64,000 nucleotides of DNA from JBBQVS01 sp963792705. GTDB taxonomy: Bacteria; Chloroflexota; Ktedonobacteria; Ktedonobacterales; Ktedonobacteraceae. This document shows positions 44,063-52,281 of the stretch, in pieces (the first letter of the stretch is position 1; the number at the start of each line of letters is the position of its first letter). The stretch lies in contig CAWBXD010000010.1 in assembly GCA_963792705.1 (NCBI GenBank), forward strand, positions 1 through 64,000. Reading direction: 5' to 3'. The translations under genes and the position numbers were made by a program. The notes beneath the pieces were generated by a model. That model saw only the letters and a program-made list of their open reading frames with translations, made no database searches and was not told where the DNA came from.

Positions 44063-44419
44063 TCATTTTTTCTTTTTGTCGTTCTCTCTCGCTCGTGCTT
44101 GAACCAGTTTTGTTATGAGTTCAAGGGGTAATTCTTGATTCAAAGGGAAACGGATCGTTGCATCGGTAGTTTCGTGGCCCTCTAATTCACTTTTGTGCTC
44201 CTCTACGATGGGTGTTGGGATATAGAGGCCAATGTGTTTTTTCCACTGTCGAAAATAAACGAGCCGACCTTTGTAATCGTAATAAGGCATTCCATAGCTA
44301 ATACGCTCCTGTGCATCGGGAGCGGCGGTCTTGATCGTTGCTCGAAGCTCTCGAAGTTTCTCCTGTATTTCTTTTGGTGCTTGTGCAATATATTCATCCA
44401 CGCTTTTTACAGTGCTCAT
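44063..44419 (-). CDS. DUF1801 (YdhG-type) protein
   Basis: A 118-residue small protein with the DUF1801 signature: VDEYIAQAPKEIQEKLRELR, ERISYGMPYYDYKGRLVYFR, KHIGLYIPTP and a C-terminal helix with a Lys-rich end. Family members (YdhG, Fra/frataxin-like 'iron chaperone' labels) have no settled function. GAAAGGTGG precedes the ATG at 44419. The F420-type oxidoreductase gene ends 55 bases upstream on the same strand. Confidence 0.78.
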   Translation of the reverse strand: MSTVKSVDEYIAQAPKEIQEKLRELRATIKTAAPDAQERISYGMPYYDYKGRLVYFRQWKKHIGLYIPTPIVEEHKSELEGHETTDATIRFPLNQELPLELITKLVQARARENDKKKK

Positions 44420-44474
44420 AATAACCACCTTTCGCTGAAGCAGAAATTATGTTAAATGACAAAATCGTTTGTTA

Positions 44475-45365
44475 TTACGCAAAGTTCGGGACGACATGGG
44501 TTACAAAGTGTTTAATTGTTTCATGGTCGAGGAAACGAAAGATGAACTGTGACACGCCGATATCCCGAAAGCGTTGTAGCTCCTGCGTCACCTCTTGAGC
44601 ATTGCCAGCAATTATGTGCTTGCTCGGATTGCGCTGCACTTTTGCAGGGTCTTCTGAGACACTTACAGTACCAAGATAGGTCAAGGTAATCTCTGAGGGA
44701 TTCCGACCAACATCTTTACAGTGCTGTTTAAGAATAGACAACTTGTGGTCGTACTCCTCAACGGTGCAGGAGTTAAAGTTCCACCAATCGGCATGACGGG
44801 CGACCAGCGCGAGTGTGCGATGTTCACCACCACCGCCAATTAAGAGTGGGATTTGGGGAGATGGTTGGGGGACACAATAAGCATCCCGTATAGCATAGTG
44901 TTTCCCTTCAAAGGTCACTGGTTGTGTGGACTCCCACATGGCACGTATTAGTTGGGCCGCCTCTTCGAGTTGCTCCATTCGTACTTTCGTTGTTGGGAAT
45001 GGATAGTTGTAGGAACGATATTCGTTTTCCTTCCAACCAGCACCAAGACCAAGGATAACACGCCCGTTCGATAACGCTTGTAGTGTTGCCATCATCTTTG
45101 CGAGTAGCGCGGGATTGCGGTATGACTGTGAAAGGACAAGTGTGCCAACCTTGAACTGTGGATAGCTGCCAGCGAGATAGCTAAGCGTGGTAAAACACTC
45201 GAAGGTATCGGTCATCTCCCACTCCAGGTGATCTTCGACCCATAATGAGGTAAAGCCAGATGTGAGCGCGTTGATAGAGGTCTGGTTATGGGCTATCAGG
45301 TCTTGCCAGGAACGACCGGAGTCATTTTTTTGTCTCAGCATAAAACCAAATTCGACGTGCGCCAT
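44475..45365 (-). CDS. LLM-class F420-dependent oxidoreductase
   Basis: A 296-residue luciferase-like TIM barrel with LWVEDHLEW, VLSQSYRNPALLAKMMATL and NGRVILGLGAGWKENEYRSY, a block typical of the F420-dependent subgroup. IPLLIGGGGEHRTLALVARH closes the cofactor site. It would use reduced deazaflavin F420 to reduce or oxidise an organic substrate. AGGAGCAG lies upstream of the ATG. The gene at 47722 is a paralogue on the other strand. F420 biosynthesis genes are not in the window. Confidence 0.85.
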   Translation of the reverse strand: MAHVEFGFMLRQKNDSGRSWQDLIAHNQTSINALTSGFTSLWVEDHLEWEMTDTFECFTTLSYLAGSYPQFKVGTLVLSQSYRNPALLAKMMATLQALSNGRVILGLGAGWKENEYRSYNYPFPTTKVRMEQLEEAAQLIRAMWESTQPVTFEGKHYAIRDAYCVPQPSPQIPLLIGGGGEHRTLALVARHADWWNFNSCTVEEYDHKLSILKQHCKDVGRNPSEITLTYLGTVSVSEDPAKVQRNPSKHIIAGNAQEVTQELQRFRDIGVSQFIFRFLDHETIKHFVTHVVPNFA

Positions 45366-45398
45366 GAATATCTGCTCCTATTGACTATGTTATCAATC

Positions 45399-45523
45399 TC
45401 GTAGGGATCAATCACATTTATGGCGTCCAAGCCCAATTTATTGGGCGAGTTCTCTCGCCAGCTTTCTTATATGATCTCGCGCTATGAATTGCGCTTCGGA
45501 CGCCATAAATGTGGTCCCTACGA
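45399..45523. repeat. GTAGGGACC-family element, copy at 45.4 kb
   Basis: Arms from 45399 (TCGTAGGGA, a short insertion, then CACATTTATGGCGTCC to 45428) and 45498-45523 are complementary apart from the 4-base insertion. Internal palindromes GCCCAATTTATTGGGCGAG and GCTATGAATTGCGCTTCGGA match the 38.8 kb copy. Confidence 0.82.
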
Positions 45524-45560
45524 AATTATTTACCGGATGCAGCAGTAAAGGTGCTATGGC

Positions 45561-46439
45561 TTACAGTAAGTTCGATCCTGATGTGATATAACGGCGTGCA
45601 TCAAAGAAGGGTACATCTGCCGTAGAAAGGAAGGTTTCAACATACACGATACGAAATCCTTTTGTAAGTAATTCTGCTAGACTTGGATGTGGTCCAGGGA
45701 CGCTAATCTGTAATACATTGGCATGCTTGAGTGCCCAGTTTACTGCTGCAAGAACACATTCCGTTACATCTTCTAATGCATTGACGCCTATTGGCCCAAT
45801 GGTACACGACTCTGGATACCAGAGCGTTCCTGCTCCTAAGCGGACATATCCATAACCAACGGTTTGACCCCTGCGATGAAACCAAATTGGTACCGCTTGC
45901 TGCTTTGCAATCCAATGTGCGTGGTCTTGGGGACGCGAACGACCGCTAAGTTGAGCATCCCATTGTACCAACGCAGGGTCAGCAGCATCTGCCATGACAA
46001 CTTCCACTCCAGGAGTCGAAAAATCGGAGTGAACCGATTTTTCTAATTGTAGGAAGAAATGAGGCCACGCTGGATGCATACCAGAGCGAATATAGAGTGC
46101 AAGGGCGCGAGGATCAGTCGAACTCATGGTGCTGTGAATAAGGCCAGATTGAGGTAAAACATAGGGAAGTAATAGCTTGCCAAGTTGTGTAGATTGCTGG
46201 GTTGGATGGACAAATAAGTCCGTCAGAAAGGTTACTTCCCCTCGCGTGATAGCTCCCGCAAATGCTAGAATAGTATTCTCTCGCTCTGCAACGTACACAG
46301 AGCCAGTTTGAAGAGTATGCACTAAATCAGACATATCACCGTGAGATGGTGGATCCTGTATATCGAGTATTTCGTTTTGATAATACACCTCGTACATCTG
46401 TGCAAGGTCCGTCTCTTGTGCTGGACGAAAAATTGTCAT
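45561..46439 (-). CDS. Double-GNAT acetyltransferase
   Basis: The 292-residue product contains two GNAT modules. The first (1-~145) has FLTDLFVHPTQQSTQLGKLL as its acetyl-CoA loop region and ALALYIRSGMHPAWP after it. The second (~150-292) is less canonical and has VGYGYVRLGAGTLWYP and TIGPIGVNALEDVTECVLAA. Only one module may be catalytic. ATG at 46439 is preferred; an upstream TTG start would overlap the oxidoreductase gene at 46484. It probably forms an operon with that gene. The substrate is unknown. Confidence 0.75.
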   Translation of the reverse strand: MTIFRPAQETDLAQMYEVYYQNEILDIQDPPSHGDMSDLVHTLQTGSVYVAERENTILAFAGAITRGEVTFLTDLFVHPTQQSTQLGKLLLPYVLPQSGLIHSTMSSTDPRALALYIRSGMHPAWPHFFLQLEKSVHSDFSTPGVEVVMADAADPALVQWDAQLSGRSRPQDHAHWIAKQQAVPIWFHRRGQTVGYGYVRLGAGTLWYPESCTIGPIGVNALEDVTECVLAAVNWALKHANVLQISVPGPHPSLAELLTKGFRIVYVETFLSTADVPFFDARRYITSGSNLL

Positions 46440-46483
46440 ACTCTCATATCCTATTCTTACAATGGGAGCATTTTCGCTCTTTG

Positions 46484-47488
46484 CTACATCATCGGCCAAT
46501 CGTGACCAGCAGCTTGATAGATTGCTTCAATGGTTGCTATATTTTCTAGCGTCTCACTGAGACGGAGCGAGGGTTCTTGTCCAGTCTGGATGCAATTGGC
46601 AAAGTGTTCGACCTCAAGCTGATATTGATCGACGCGCTCAAAGTTTTTCTCGGTCAATGCTCCATTTTTAATTGTCAGGATAACCGCTTCGATATTACCA
46701 GGGGTGAAGGGAACAGGAATGGTGATGGTGCCTAATTCGCCAATAATTTCCACCATCTGGCGCGTTGGGAGTTCAAAGCTACAATCTATAACGCCAAAGC
46801 GTCCCTCGCCAAAGTCGAGAACGGCGTTCGTCGCCATATCAACACCAATTGGACTCGTGGTATGGACACGTGCGGCCACAACAAGAGGCGCATGTCCATA
46901 GATGGCACGACAAGCATTAATGGTGTAACATCCTACATCCATTAAAGAACCACCTGCAAGGTCTGGCTTTAGCCTGATGTCATCGGGGTGCGAACGTATA
47001 TCAAATGAAAACGAGGCGCGTACAAGACGTACAGGACCAATACTACCTGCATTCACCTGTTCAATGGCCCATACAATCTGTGGATGGAACCGATACATAA
47101 ATGCTTCCATCAAAAAGACATTGTTTGCCTGGGCTGCATCCATCATGATTTTGCCTTCACGGGCCGTCACCGACATTGGTTTTTCACAAAGGACATGTTT
47201 GCCCGCTTGCAACGCTTTCATGGCCCATTCAGCATGTAGACCATTGGGGAGAGGAATATAGATAGCATCAATATCGGGATCGTTTATAATGTTTTCATAG
47301 GTGTCATAGATGCGTACATCGGAAGCAAACGAGTATTGCTCTGTGGCTCGACGTGAGTCACGGCTTGCGACCGCCACCAATCGTCCATTTGAGGAGGCTC
47401 TGATAGCAGGTGCAACCGCTTTGACGCTAATATTCGCAGCACTAATAATACCCCAGCGAATGGGATTCATAGGTTGACTCGACTGCAT
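46484..47488 (-). CDS. Gfo/Idh/MocA-family sugar-type dehydrogenase
   Basis: A 334-residue NAD(P) enzyme: Rossmann start IRWGIISAANISVKAVAPAI, AIYIPLPNGLHAEWAMKALQ, HVLCEKPMS with the EKP lysine, FMYRFHPQ and GGSLMDVGCYTINACRAIYG with the catalytic region. The layout is like xylose/glucose dehydrogenases and dihydrodiol dehydrogenase. GAAGGAAAA precedes the ATG. It is unrelated in neighbourhood to the ThuA-linked paralogue at 30933. The 233 bases upstream to the divergent oxidoreductase gene hold no recognised gene. Confidence 0.87.
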   Translation of the reverse strand: MQSSQPMNPIRWGIISAANISVKAVAPAIRASSNGRLVAVASRDSRRATEQYSFASDVRIYDTYENIINDPDIDAIYIPLPNGLHAEWAMKALQAGKHVLCEKPMSVTAREGKIMMDAAQANNVFLMEAFMYRFHPQIVWAIEQVNAGSIGPVRLVRASFSFDIRSHPDDIRLKPDLAGGSLMDVGCYTINACRAIYGHAPLVVAARVHTTSPIGVDMATNAVLDFGEGRFGVIDCSFELPTRQMVEIIGELGTITIPVPFTPGNIEAVILTIKNGALTEKNFERVDQYQLEVEHFANCIQTGQEPSLRLSETLENIATIEAIYQAAGHDWPMM

Positions 47489-47721
47489 ACGTTTTTTCCT
47501 TCACTACAATATAGAATAACTCCACAAAAATGCACATACATCGGGAATGTTTTGCGTACCTCTATGCTATCACAAAACGTGGGCTATACTATATATCAGC
47601 GATGTAGGAGCTTTATTTGTTACACCAAATTTGCGTAAACATCTCCACAAGTGTCATAATCAAAATATGCTAAACATCGGTTGCTTAGCAATGTGATCTT
47701 CCTATTTCACTAAGAAAAGAG

Positions 47722-48534
47722 ATGCAACGAACAATTATGACACAAAGCACAACAACTCATCCATTACGTGTGGGTGTACAAATGCAACCTCAGCACACCA
47801 CCTATCAGGACTATGCCGATGCAGTACGACGCTTTGAGGACCTGGGTGTCGATAGTATTTGGAACTGGGACCATTTCTTTCCACTTTTTGGCGATCCACA
47901 GGGCAACCATTTTGAAGGCTTGACACTGCTCACGGCGATGGCAACCCTGACACATCGTGCGACCATTGGAACGCTCGTCACCTGCAATAGCTATCGCAAT
48001 CCAGCATTACTCGCGGACATGCTCAAGACCATAGACCATATTAGCAATGGTCGTGTTATTCTGGGTATTGGTTCAGGTTGGTTCGAGCGTGACTATAAAG
48101 AGTATGGCTACGATTTTGGGACGGCAGGGGGTCGTCTCAATGCCCTTGAGGAAGCATTACCGATCATCAAGCATCGTTGGGAGGTGGATGTCCCCAAGCC
48201 CATACGTTCTACCATTCCTATATTGATTGGCGGCGGCGGCGAGAAGAAAACGCTCCGCATCACGGCACAGTATGCAGATATGTGGCACGGTTTTGGTGAT
48301 GCAGCGACTATCGCACATAAAATGGAGGTACTGGACAATTGGTGTAAGGAGATTGGGCGCAATCCGCAGGATATTGAGCGCACCGCAGGCACGAACAAGG
48401 ATGGCACCGACGAGTTCCATGATGGCCTTGTCAAAGCTGGCGTCACGCATCTTATCTTAGGTACACAAACGCCCTGGGATATTGATGCGGTAAAGAAGCT
48501 TGTACAATGGCGCGATAGCCGTTTGGGAAAATAG
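47722..48534 (+). CDS. LLM-class F420-dependent oxidoreductase, second copy
   Basis: A 270-residue luciferase-like enzyme with SIWNWDHFFPLFGDPQGNHF, TCNSYRNPALLADMLKTIDH and NGRVILGIGSGWFERDYKEY, the same F420-subgroup blocks as the gene at 44475. It lacks the inserted segment of longer LLM members. The start at 47722 has a weak AAGAAAAGAG site; the ATG at 47737 is an alternative. A 24-base terminator stem begins 7 bases after the stop. Confidence 0.85.
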   Translation: MQRTIMTQSTTTHPLRVGVQMQPQHTTYQDYADAVRRFEDLGVDSIWNWDHFFPLFGDPQGNHFEGLTLLTAMATLTHRATIGTLVTCNSYRNPALLADMLKTIDHISNGRVILGIGSGWFERDYKEYGYDFGTAGGRLNALEEALPIIKHRWEVDVPKPIRSTIPILIGGGGEKKTLRITAQYADMWHGFGDAATIAHKMEVLDNWCKEIGRNPQDIERTAGTNKDGTDEFHDGLVKAGVTHLILGTQTPWDIDAVKKLVQWRDSRLGK

Positions 48535-48540
48535 GGAGTT

Positions 48541-48593
48541 AGAACACCCACTGGCTTCCTCATTCTAGGAATGAGGAAGCCAGTGGGTGTTCT
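48541..48593 (+). terminator. Terminator, 24-base stem
   Basis: 48541-48564 and 48570-48593 pair perfectly around a 5-base loop, just after the F420-type oxidoreductase gene. The GNAT gene start at 48647 lies beyond it. Confidence 0.85.
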
Positions 48594-48646
48594 GGTTCTA
48601 CTTGCTTATAGGGCATCCCCGTTTATTTGTGAGGAGAAAAGGTGCG

Positions 48647-49195
48647 ATGGTAAAGATTATTTCCTTCAATACTGCACAACAAGTGGAGCCAATGGTAAAG
48701 GATATCATAGAGGTTTATGGTGAGGCGTTTGGGCAAGCACCATATTTTAAGGATGCTTTCGATGTGCGCTCGTTTAGTCTTGTGCTACCGCGACACATGC
48801 AGCGTCCTGGCTTTCGTTGTGTGGTGGTGCAGGAAGAGAACACATCGCATATCCTCGGCTTTGCTTACGGCTATACAGGCGAGGCCGGACAATGGTGGCA
48901 CGATCTCGTGGTACGCAAATTGACGCTAGAAAACGCCGAACATTGGATGACCAACGTTTTTGAGGTTGTCGAGCTAGCGGTACGCCCCACGGCGCATGGA
49001 CGTGGCTATGGTGCAATAGTTCACGATACTCTTCTACAAGGACTTCCGCATCGTACTGCTGCACTTTCAACCTATCAAGTGGAGACTAGCGCGTCGAAAA
49101 TGTATGAGAAACGCGGTTGGGTGACGTTGCTTTCAGATTTTATCTTCCCCGGCTATAGTGAGCCTTATAAAATTATGGGCAAAGCACTTCGCTAA
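48647..49195 (+). CDS. GNAT acetyltransferase
   Basis: A 182-residue single-domain GNAT. VFEVVELAVRPTAHGRGYGA is motif A with the acetyl-CoA loop (R-x-x-G-R-G-Y-G type), and STYQVETSASKMYEKRGWVT is motif B with the catalytic-side Tyr. ATG at 48647 is chosen for the GAGGAGAAAAGG site; an earlier in-frame start would lie inside the terminator. Nothing indicates whether the substrate is a small molecule or a protein. Confidence 0.82.
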   Translation: MVKIISFNTAQQVEPMVKDIIEVYGEAFGQAPYFKDAFDVRSFSLVLPRHMQRPGFRCVVVQEENTSHILGFAYGYTGEAGQWWHDLVVRKLTLENAEHWMTNVFEVVELAVRPTAHGRGYGAIVHDTLLQGLPHRTAALSTYQVETSASKMYEKRGWVTLLSDFIFPGYSEPYKIMGKALR

Positions 49196-49385
49196 GAGAC
49201 TCCTGTTACTCCTACCTATGCTTAAGCAAATTTTTCCCCTTGAATATGCTACTAAGAACACGTATGTTTATTGTGTGAAGCGCAGAATACGTCACTTCAT
49301 TTTTTCGGTAAAGAGAGGCATTTTTGTATGAATGTATAGATAGGTCAAGTTGTTTAAAAAGATGATGAGCATAAAACATAAAAAA

Positions 49386-49410
49386 TAACCTCATCATAAA
49401 GATGAGGTTA
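49386..49410 (-). terminator. Terminator of tRNA-His
   Basis: A 10-base stem (49386-49395 with 49401-49410) with a 5-base loop; in the leftward direction it continues into a run of Ts, 12 bases after the tRNA. Confidence 0.85.
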
Positions 49411-49422
49411 TAATCAAATCAG

Positions 49423-49495
49423 GGTGGCTGATGGGGCTCGAACCCACAACAACTGGAACCACAATCCAGGGCTCTGCCATTGAGCTACAACCACC
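49423..49495 (-). tRNA. tRNA-His (GTG anticodon)
   Basis: The minus strand folds as a cloverleaf: acceptor GTGGTTG/CAGCCAC preceded by the extra 5' G typical of tRNA-His, D arm GTAGCTCAATGGCAGAGC, anticodon stem CTGGA/TCCAG with loop TTGTGGT (anticodon GTG), and T arm GTGGG TTCGAGC CCCAT. The 3' CCA is not encoded and would be added by enzyme. It lies 84 bases downstream of the nucleoside hydrolase gene. Confidence 0.95.
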
Positions 49496-49579
49496 ACATG
49501 TGTGTACTTAATACGCATTGAGTATAACAAATACCTCACCTATTGTCAATAGCGATTTTTTAAGAAAGCAATAAGCAGA

Positions 49580-50509
49580 CTAGTACGAGAGAAGTACATC
49601 TATCAGCATTCCCCAGAACCTCTCTACCTCTAATCCGTAACCGACGCGCACGTTTGCGGGTTTTCCTACTTTGCCATATACGTCACAGATGGTGCGTCCA
49701 GCACTCAGGGGACTCATCGTCTCAATCTCGACATACATGGGGGATGAGTGAATGATGCTTGGCTCAATGACAGAGGCCACGGCACATGGGTCATGGACAG
49801 GTGGTGCCGAAAAGCCAAAGACGTTTTTGTAGCTGTCCGCGAAAAAGACAAGCAGATCGGCGGCAAAATTTGTCACTGGACGCTTCGCATCGCGTAGGTG
49901 ACGCACAATCTCTTCTGTCGCTAGTGCCTGATGCGTCACTTCTAGTGGCACCATCGTTATTGGTCGTCCACATTGAAAGACAATTGAGGCAGCTTCTGGG
50001 TCAAACCATATATTGAATTCTGCGGAAGGGCTGGCGTTACCCACGCCAATCGCACCGCCCATAAGCGAAATGGCTTGTATCTTCGGTAAAATAGCAGGTT
50101 CACGGCGTATCGCGGTAGCAATATTTGTCAGCGGTCCTGTCGGCACAAGCGTGATATCACCATCCGAATTTAACAATAATTCAATAAGCAGATCAACACC
50201 ATGCTGTGGGGCAAGCTCAACATCCGGCTCTGGCACATTTGGGCCATCCATACCAGAGACACCGTGAATATCTGCCGCATGTTTTGCGGGTCGTACTAGT
50301 GGGCGATCCATACCCATTGCAATGGGAACATTACGAATGTTCGCTAATGAGCAGACTTTGAGAGCGTTCTGTGTTGTCTTCTCAATTGATTGGTTGCCAG
50401 CAACGGTTGTAATGGCTAGTAGTTCAAGTGCGGGATGATGGGCCGCGAGGAGTAGTGCAATTGCGTCATCATGTCCGGGATCACAATCGAGAATTATTTT
50501 CTGTCTCAT
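49580..50509 (-). CDS. Inosine/uridine-preferring nucleoside hydrolase
   Basis: A 309-residue N-ribohydrolase: the Ca-binding motif DCDPGHDDAIALLLAAHH at the N-terminus, LVPTGPLTNIATAIRREP, ISLMGGAIGVGN, EFNIWFDPEAAS and the active-site histidine segment PPVHDPCAVASVI. It hydrolyses ribonucleosides to base and ribose. ATG at 50509 starts the domain exactly; an upstream extension lacks support. With the phosphopentomutase operon to its right it points to nucleoside use, though they are on opposite strands. The 230 bases upstream show no gene. Confidence 0.9.
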   Translation of the reverse strand: MRQKIILDCDPGHDDAIALLLAAHHPALELLAITTVAGNQSIEKTTQNALKVCSLANIRNVPIAMGMDRPLVRPAKHAADIHGVSGMDGPNVPEPDVELAPQHGVDLLIELLLNSDGDITLVPTGPLTNIATAIRREPAILPKIQAISLMGGAIGVGNASPSAEFNIWFDPEAASIVFQCGRPITMVPLEVTHQALATEEIVRHLRDAKRPVTNFAADLLVFFADSYKNVFGFSAPPVHDPCAVASVIEPSIIHSSPMYVEIETMSPLSAGRTICDVYGKVGKPANVRVGYGLEVERFWGMLIDVLLSY

Positions 50510-50739
50510 ACCATTTTCTTTCAAGAGGATTGTATTTGTGCGTTCTACTATATCGCTTGGCTCTAACAAACGTCAACATTTTTCCCATTCGACCTAATGA
50601 AGTTCATTATTGACATATATCACGACAACATTGTAAGGTTATATTGCATCTTTCGTTGATTACGCTCAAGAAGATCTATAGATGTGCTCACATCTGTCAC
50701 AACACGCATTATAACTATAGGGCGTGAAAAGGATTCATT

Positions 50740-51381
50740 ATGGCAACAAATTCCCGAAACGAGCAAACACCACCTCTATGGCATCGCCCTGGTACCAAGA
50801 TGTCCGAAGAACAATATCACGAACTGGAGCGACTCTCTCCTGACCGCAGATACGAATACATCAACGGGATTGCTTACATGATGAGTGGTGGAAGTGTTGC
50901 TCACGATAGGATCGCTTATAATGCGCGCTTCGCTTTAGATATGCACTTTCGATCTCGTCCTTGTACCGTCTTTGGAGCAGATGTCCAGGTATTTCTCGCG
51001 TTAAAAAAAAAGGGGAAGCCCCACTTTGTCTATCCAGATGCAACCGTTTCCTGTGATGCTGCGGATAGCAGGGCAGATAATACCTTTATAGAAGCACCTT
51101 GTGTCGTAGTGGAGGTGCTTTCTCCTAGTACAGAAACCAAAGATCGCGGCACGAAGTTCAAAGCCTATCAGAATCAGGAAACCATCCAAGAAATAGTCTT
51201 GATCAGTCAATTCGCGCAATATGTTGAAGTCTGGCAGCGCAACGAACAAGACCCTAACAATCCTAAAGCTTGGCTCTATCGCCATTATGGACCCGATGAC
51301 ACTATTGATCTGATTAGTATTGATGTACAAATCGAGATTGCAGAGTTGTATCGAGGGTTGGTATTCAATGATGAAGAGTAA
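50740..51381 (+). CDS. Uma2-family protein
   Basis: A 213-residue Uma2 (DUF820) protein of the restriction-endonuclease-like fold: MSEEQYHELERLSPDRRYEY, INGIAYMMSGGSVAHDRI, then VYPDATVSCDAADS and PCVVVEVLSPSTETKDRGTK. The Asp and the ExK-type residues (VVVEVLS...K) are the nuclease-like metal site. The family is highly expanded in Cyanobacteria and Chloroflexota and of unproven role. AAAAGGATT precedes the ATG. It stands alone. Confidence 0.85.
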   Translation: MATNSRNEQTPPLWHRPGTKMSEEQYHELERLSPDRRYEYINGIAYMMSGGSVAHDRIAYNARFALDMHFRSRPCTVFGADVQVFLALKKKGKPHFVYPDATVSCDAADSRADNTFIEAPCVVVEVLSPSTETKDRGTKFKAYQNQETIQEIVLISQFAQYVEVWQRNEQDPNNPKAWLYRHYGPDDTIDLISIDVQIEIAELYRGLVFNDEE

Positions 51382-51520
51382 GTGAGAGTCGTCCTCTTGC
51401 TCACAAAGTCCTATGCACAAGCAGGTGTTGTTGCCTTGCAGTGAGATTAATTCAGCAATTGATTTTCCTGTTACGTCTGAAATAAGGGAATGTGTCTTTG
51501 TTTATGGGAGAAACAAATGT

Positions 51521-51994
51521 ATGGATACATTGTTACTGCGCGAAGTCACTCAGAAAAATTGGCGTGCGACACTTCATCTTACAGTGCATCCCGAACAGCA
51601 ACGCTTTATTGCAGATTATGTTCCCATCGCGGCTATCGCATTAGCAAAAGCATATATTCGCCCCGAAGGACGCATTTGGACACCTTATGCGTTTTATAGC
51701 TCGACAGACATGGTTGGATTTGCGGCGTTGGCCTACGAACCAGAAAGCATAGAAAACTATTGGCTCTTCCACTTTTTTATCGACCAACGCTATCAGAGCA
51801 AGGGCTATGGCAAACAAGCATTACAGCTACTGCTTCAGTCCCTCAGAGATAATCATCCTCAATGTCAGACGCTTCAGCTTACAGTACATCCAGAAAATTA
51901 TCGTGCTCAACGTCTTTATACAAGTATGGGATTTCAACTCGCAGGAGCAGAAGTAGACGAAGAGCCAGTATATAAGCTCGTGATAAAATCATAA
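51521..51994 (+). CDS. GNAT acetyltransferase, SpeG/diamine-type
   Basis: A 157-residue GNAT with NYWLFHFFIDQRYQSKGYGK (acetyl-CoA loop QSKGYG) and TLQLTVHPENYRAQRLYTSM then GFQLAGAEVDEEPVYKLV. The 'RYQ.KGYGK' and 'YxSxGF...DEEPVY' arrangement is common in spermidine/diamine acetyltransferase-like members, but substrate cannot be fixed. ATG at 51521 has GGGAG about 10 bases upstream; starts further upstream would add a segment without similarity. Confidence 0.78.
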   Translation: MDTLLLREVTQKNWRATLHLTVHPEQQRFIADYVPIAAIALAKAYIRPEGRIWTPYAFYSSTDMVGFAALAYEPESIENYWLFHFFIDQRYQSKGYGKQALQLLLQSLRDNHPQCQTLQLTVHPENYRAQRLYTSMGFQLAGAEVDEEPVYKLVIKS

Positions 51995-52024
51995 AATAGC
52001 ATACGAGGAAGAATTACTAGTCTT

Positions 52025-52183
52025 ATGCGAATTGTAGTGCTTGCCTCGCCTTCTTTTGGTTACATTATCATAAGCTACTCGCTGCAATCGTTTGGTAGCA
52101 AAGGTACAATTCCCATCCTTTCGTGCTTGTTACTCATCCTCGCGCTTATGACGCTGTTTTCTCCACTACTTAAAAAGGCTTAA
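52025..52183 (+). CDS. 52-residue hydrophobic protein or transporter remnant
   Basis: A short frame (MRIVVLASPSFGYIIISYSL to a LLKKA end) encodes two hydrophobic stretches, about residues 10-20 and 29-46, ending in a basic tail, like the last helices of a transporter. The nearest AGGAAG is 13 bases from the ATG, which is rather far. It may be a small membrane protein or a decayed end of an MFS-type gene. Confidence 0.3.
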   Translation: MRIVVLASPSFGYIIISYSLQSFGSKGTIPILSCLLLILALMTLFSPLLKKA

Positions 52184-52198
52184 ATAGACAAATGCTAC

Positions 52199-52227
52199 TC
52201 GACGTGTCATGCAGCAGTTGCTATAAT
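52199..52227 (+). promoter_or_regulatory. Candidate promoter of the phosphofructokinase operon
   Basis: A perfect -10 TATAAT (52222-52227) with a weak -35 TCGACG (52199-52204), spacer 17. The start site would be about 47 bases before the TTG start codon. Confidence 0.45.
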
Positions 52228-52281
52228 GGCTTGTAGAGACAAAAGTGAGAACACATAAATAATCTTGGGGGTATAGATACA

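Noticed and set aside
49423..49495. tRNA-His as an integration site
   Set aside because: No duplicate of the tRNA 3' end and no integrase in the window.
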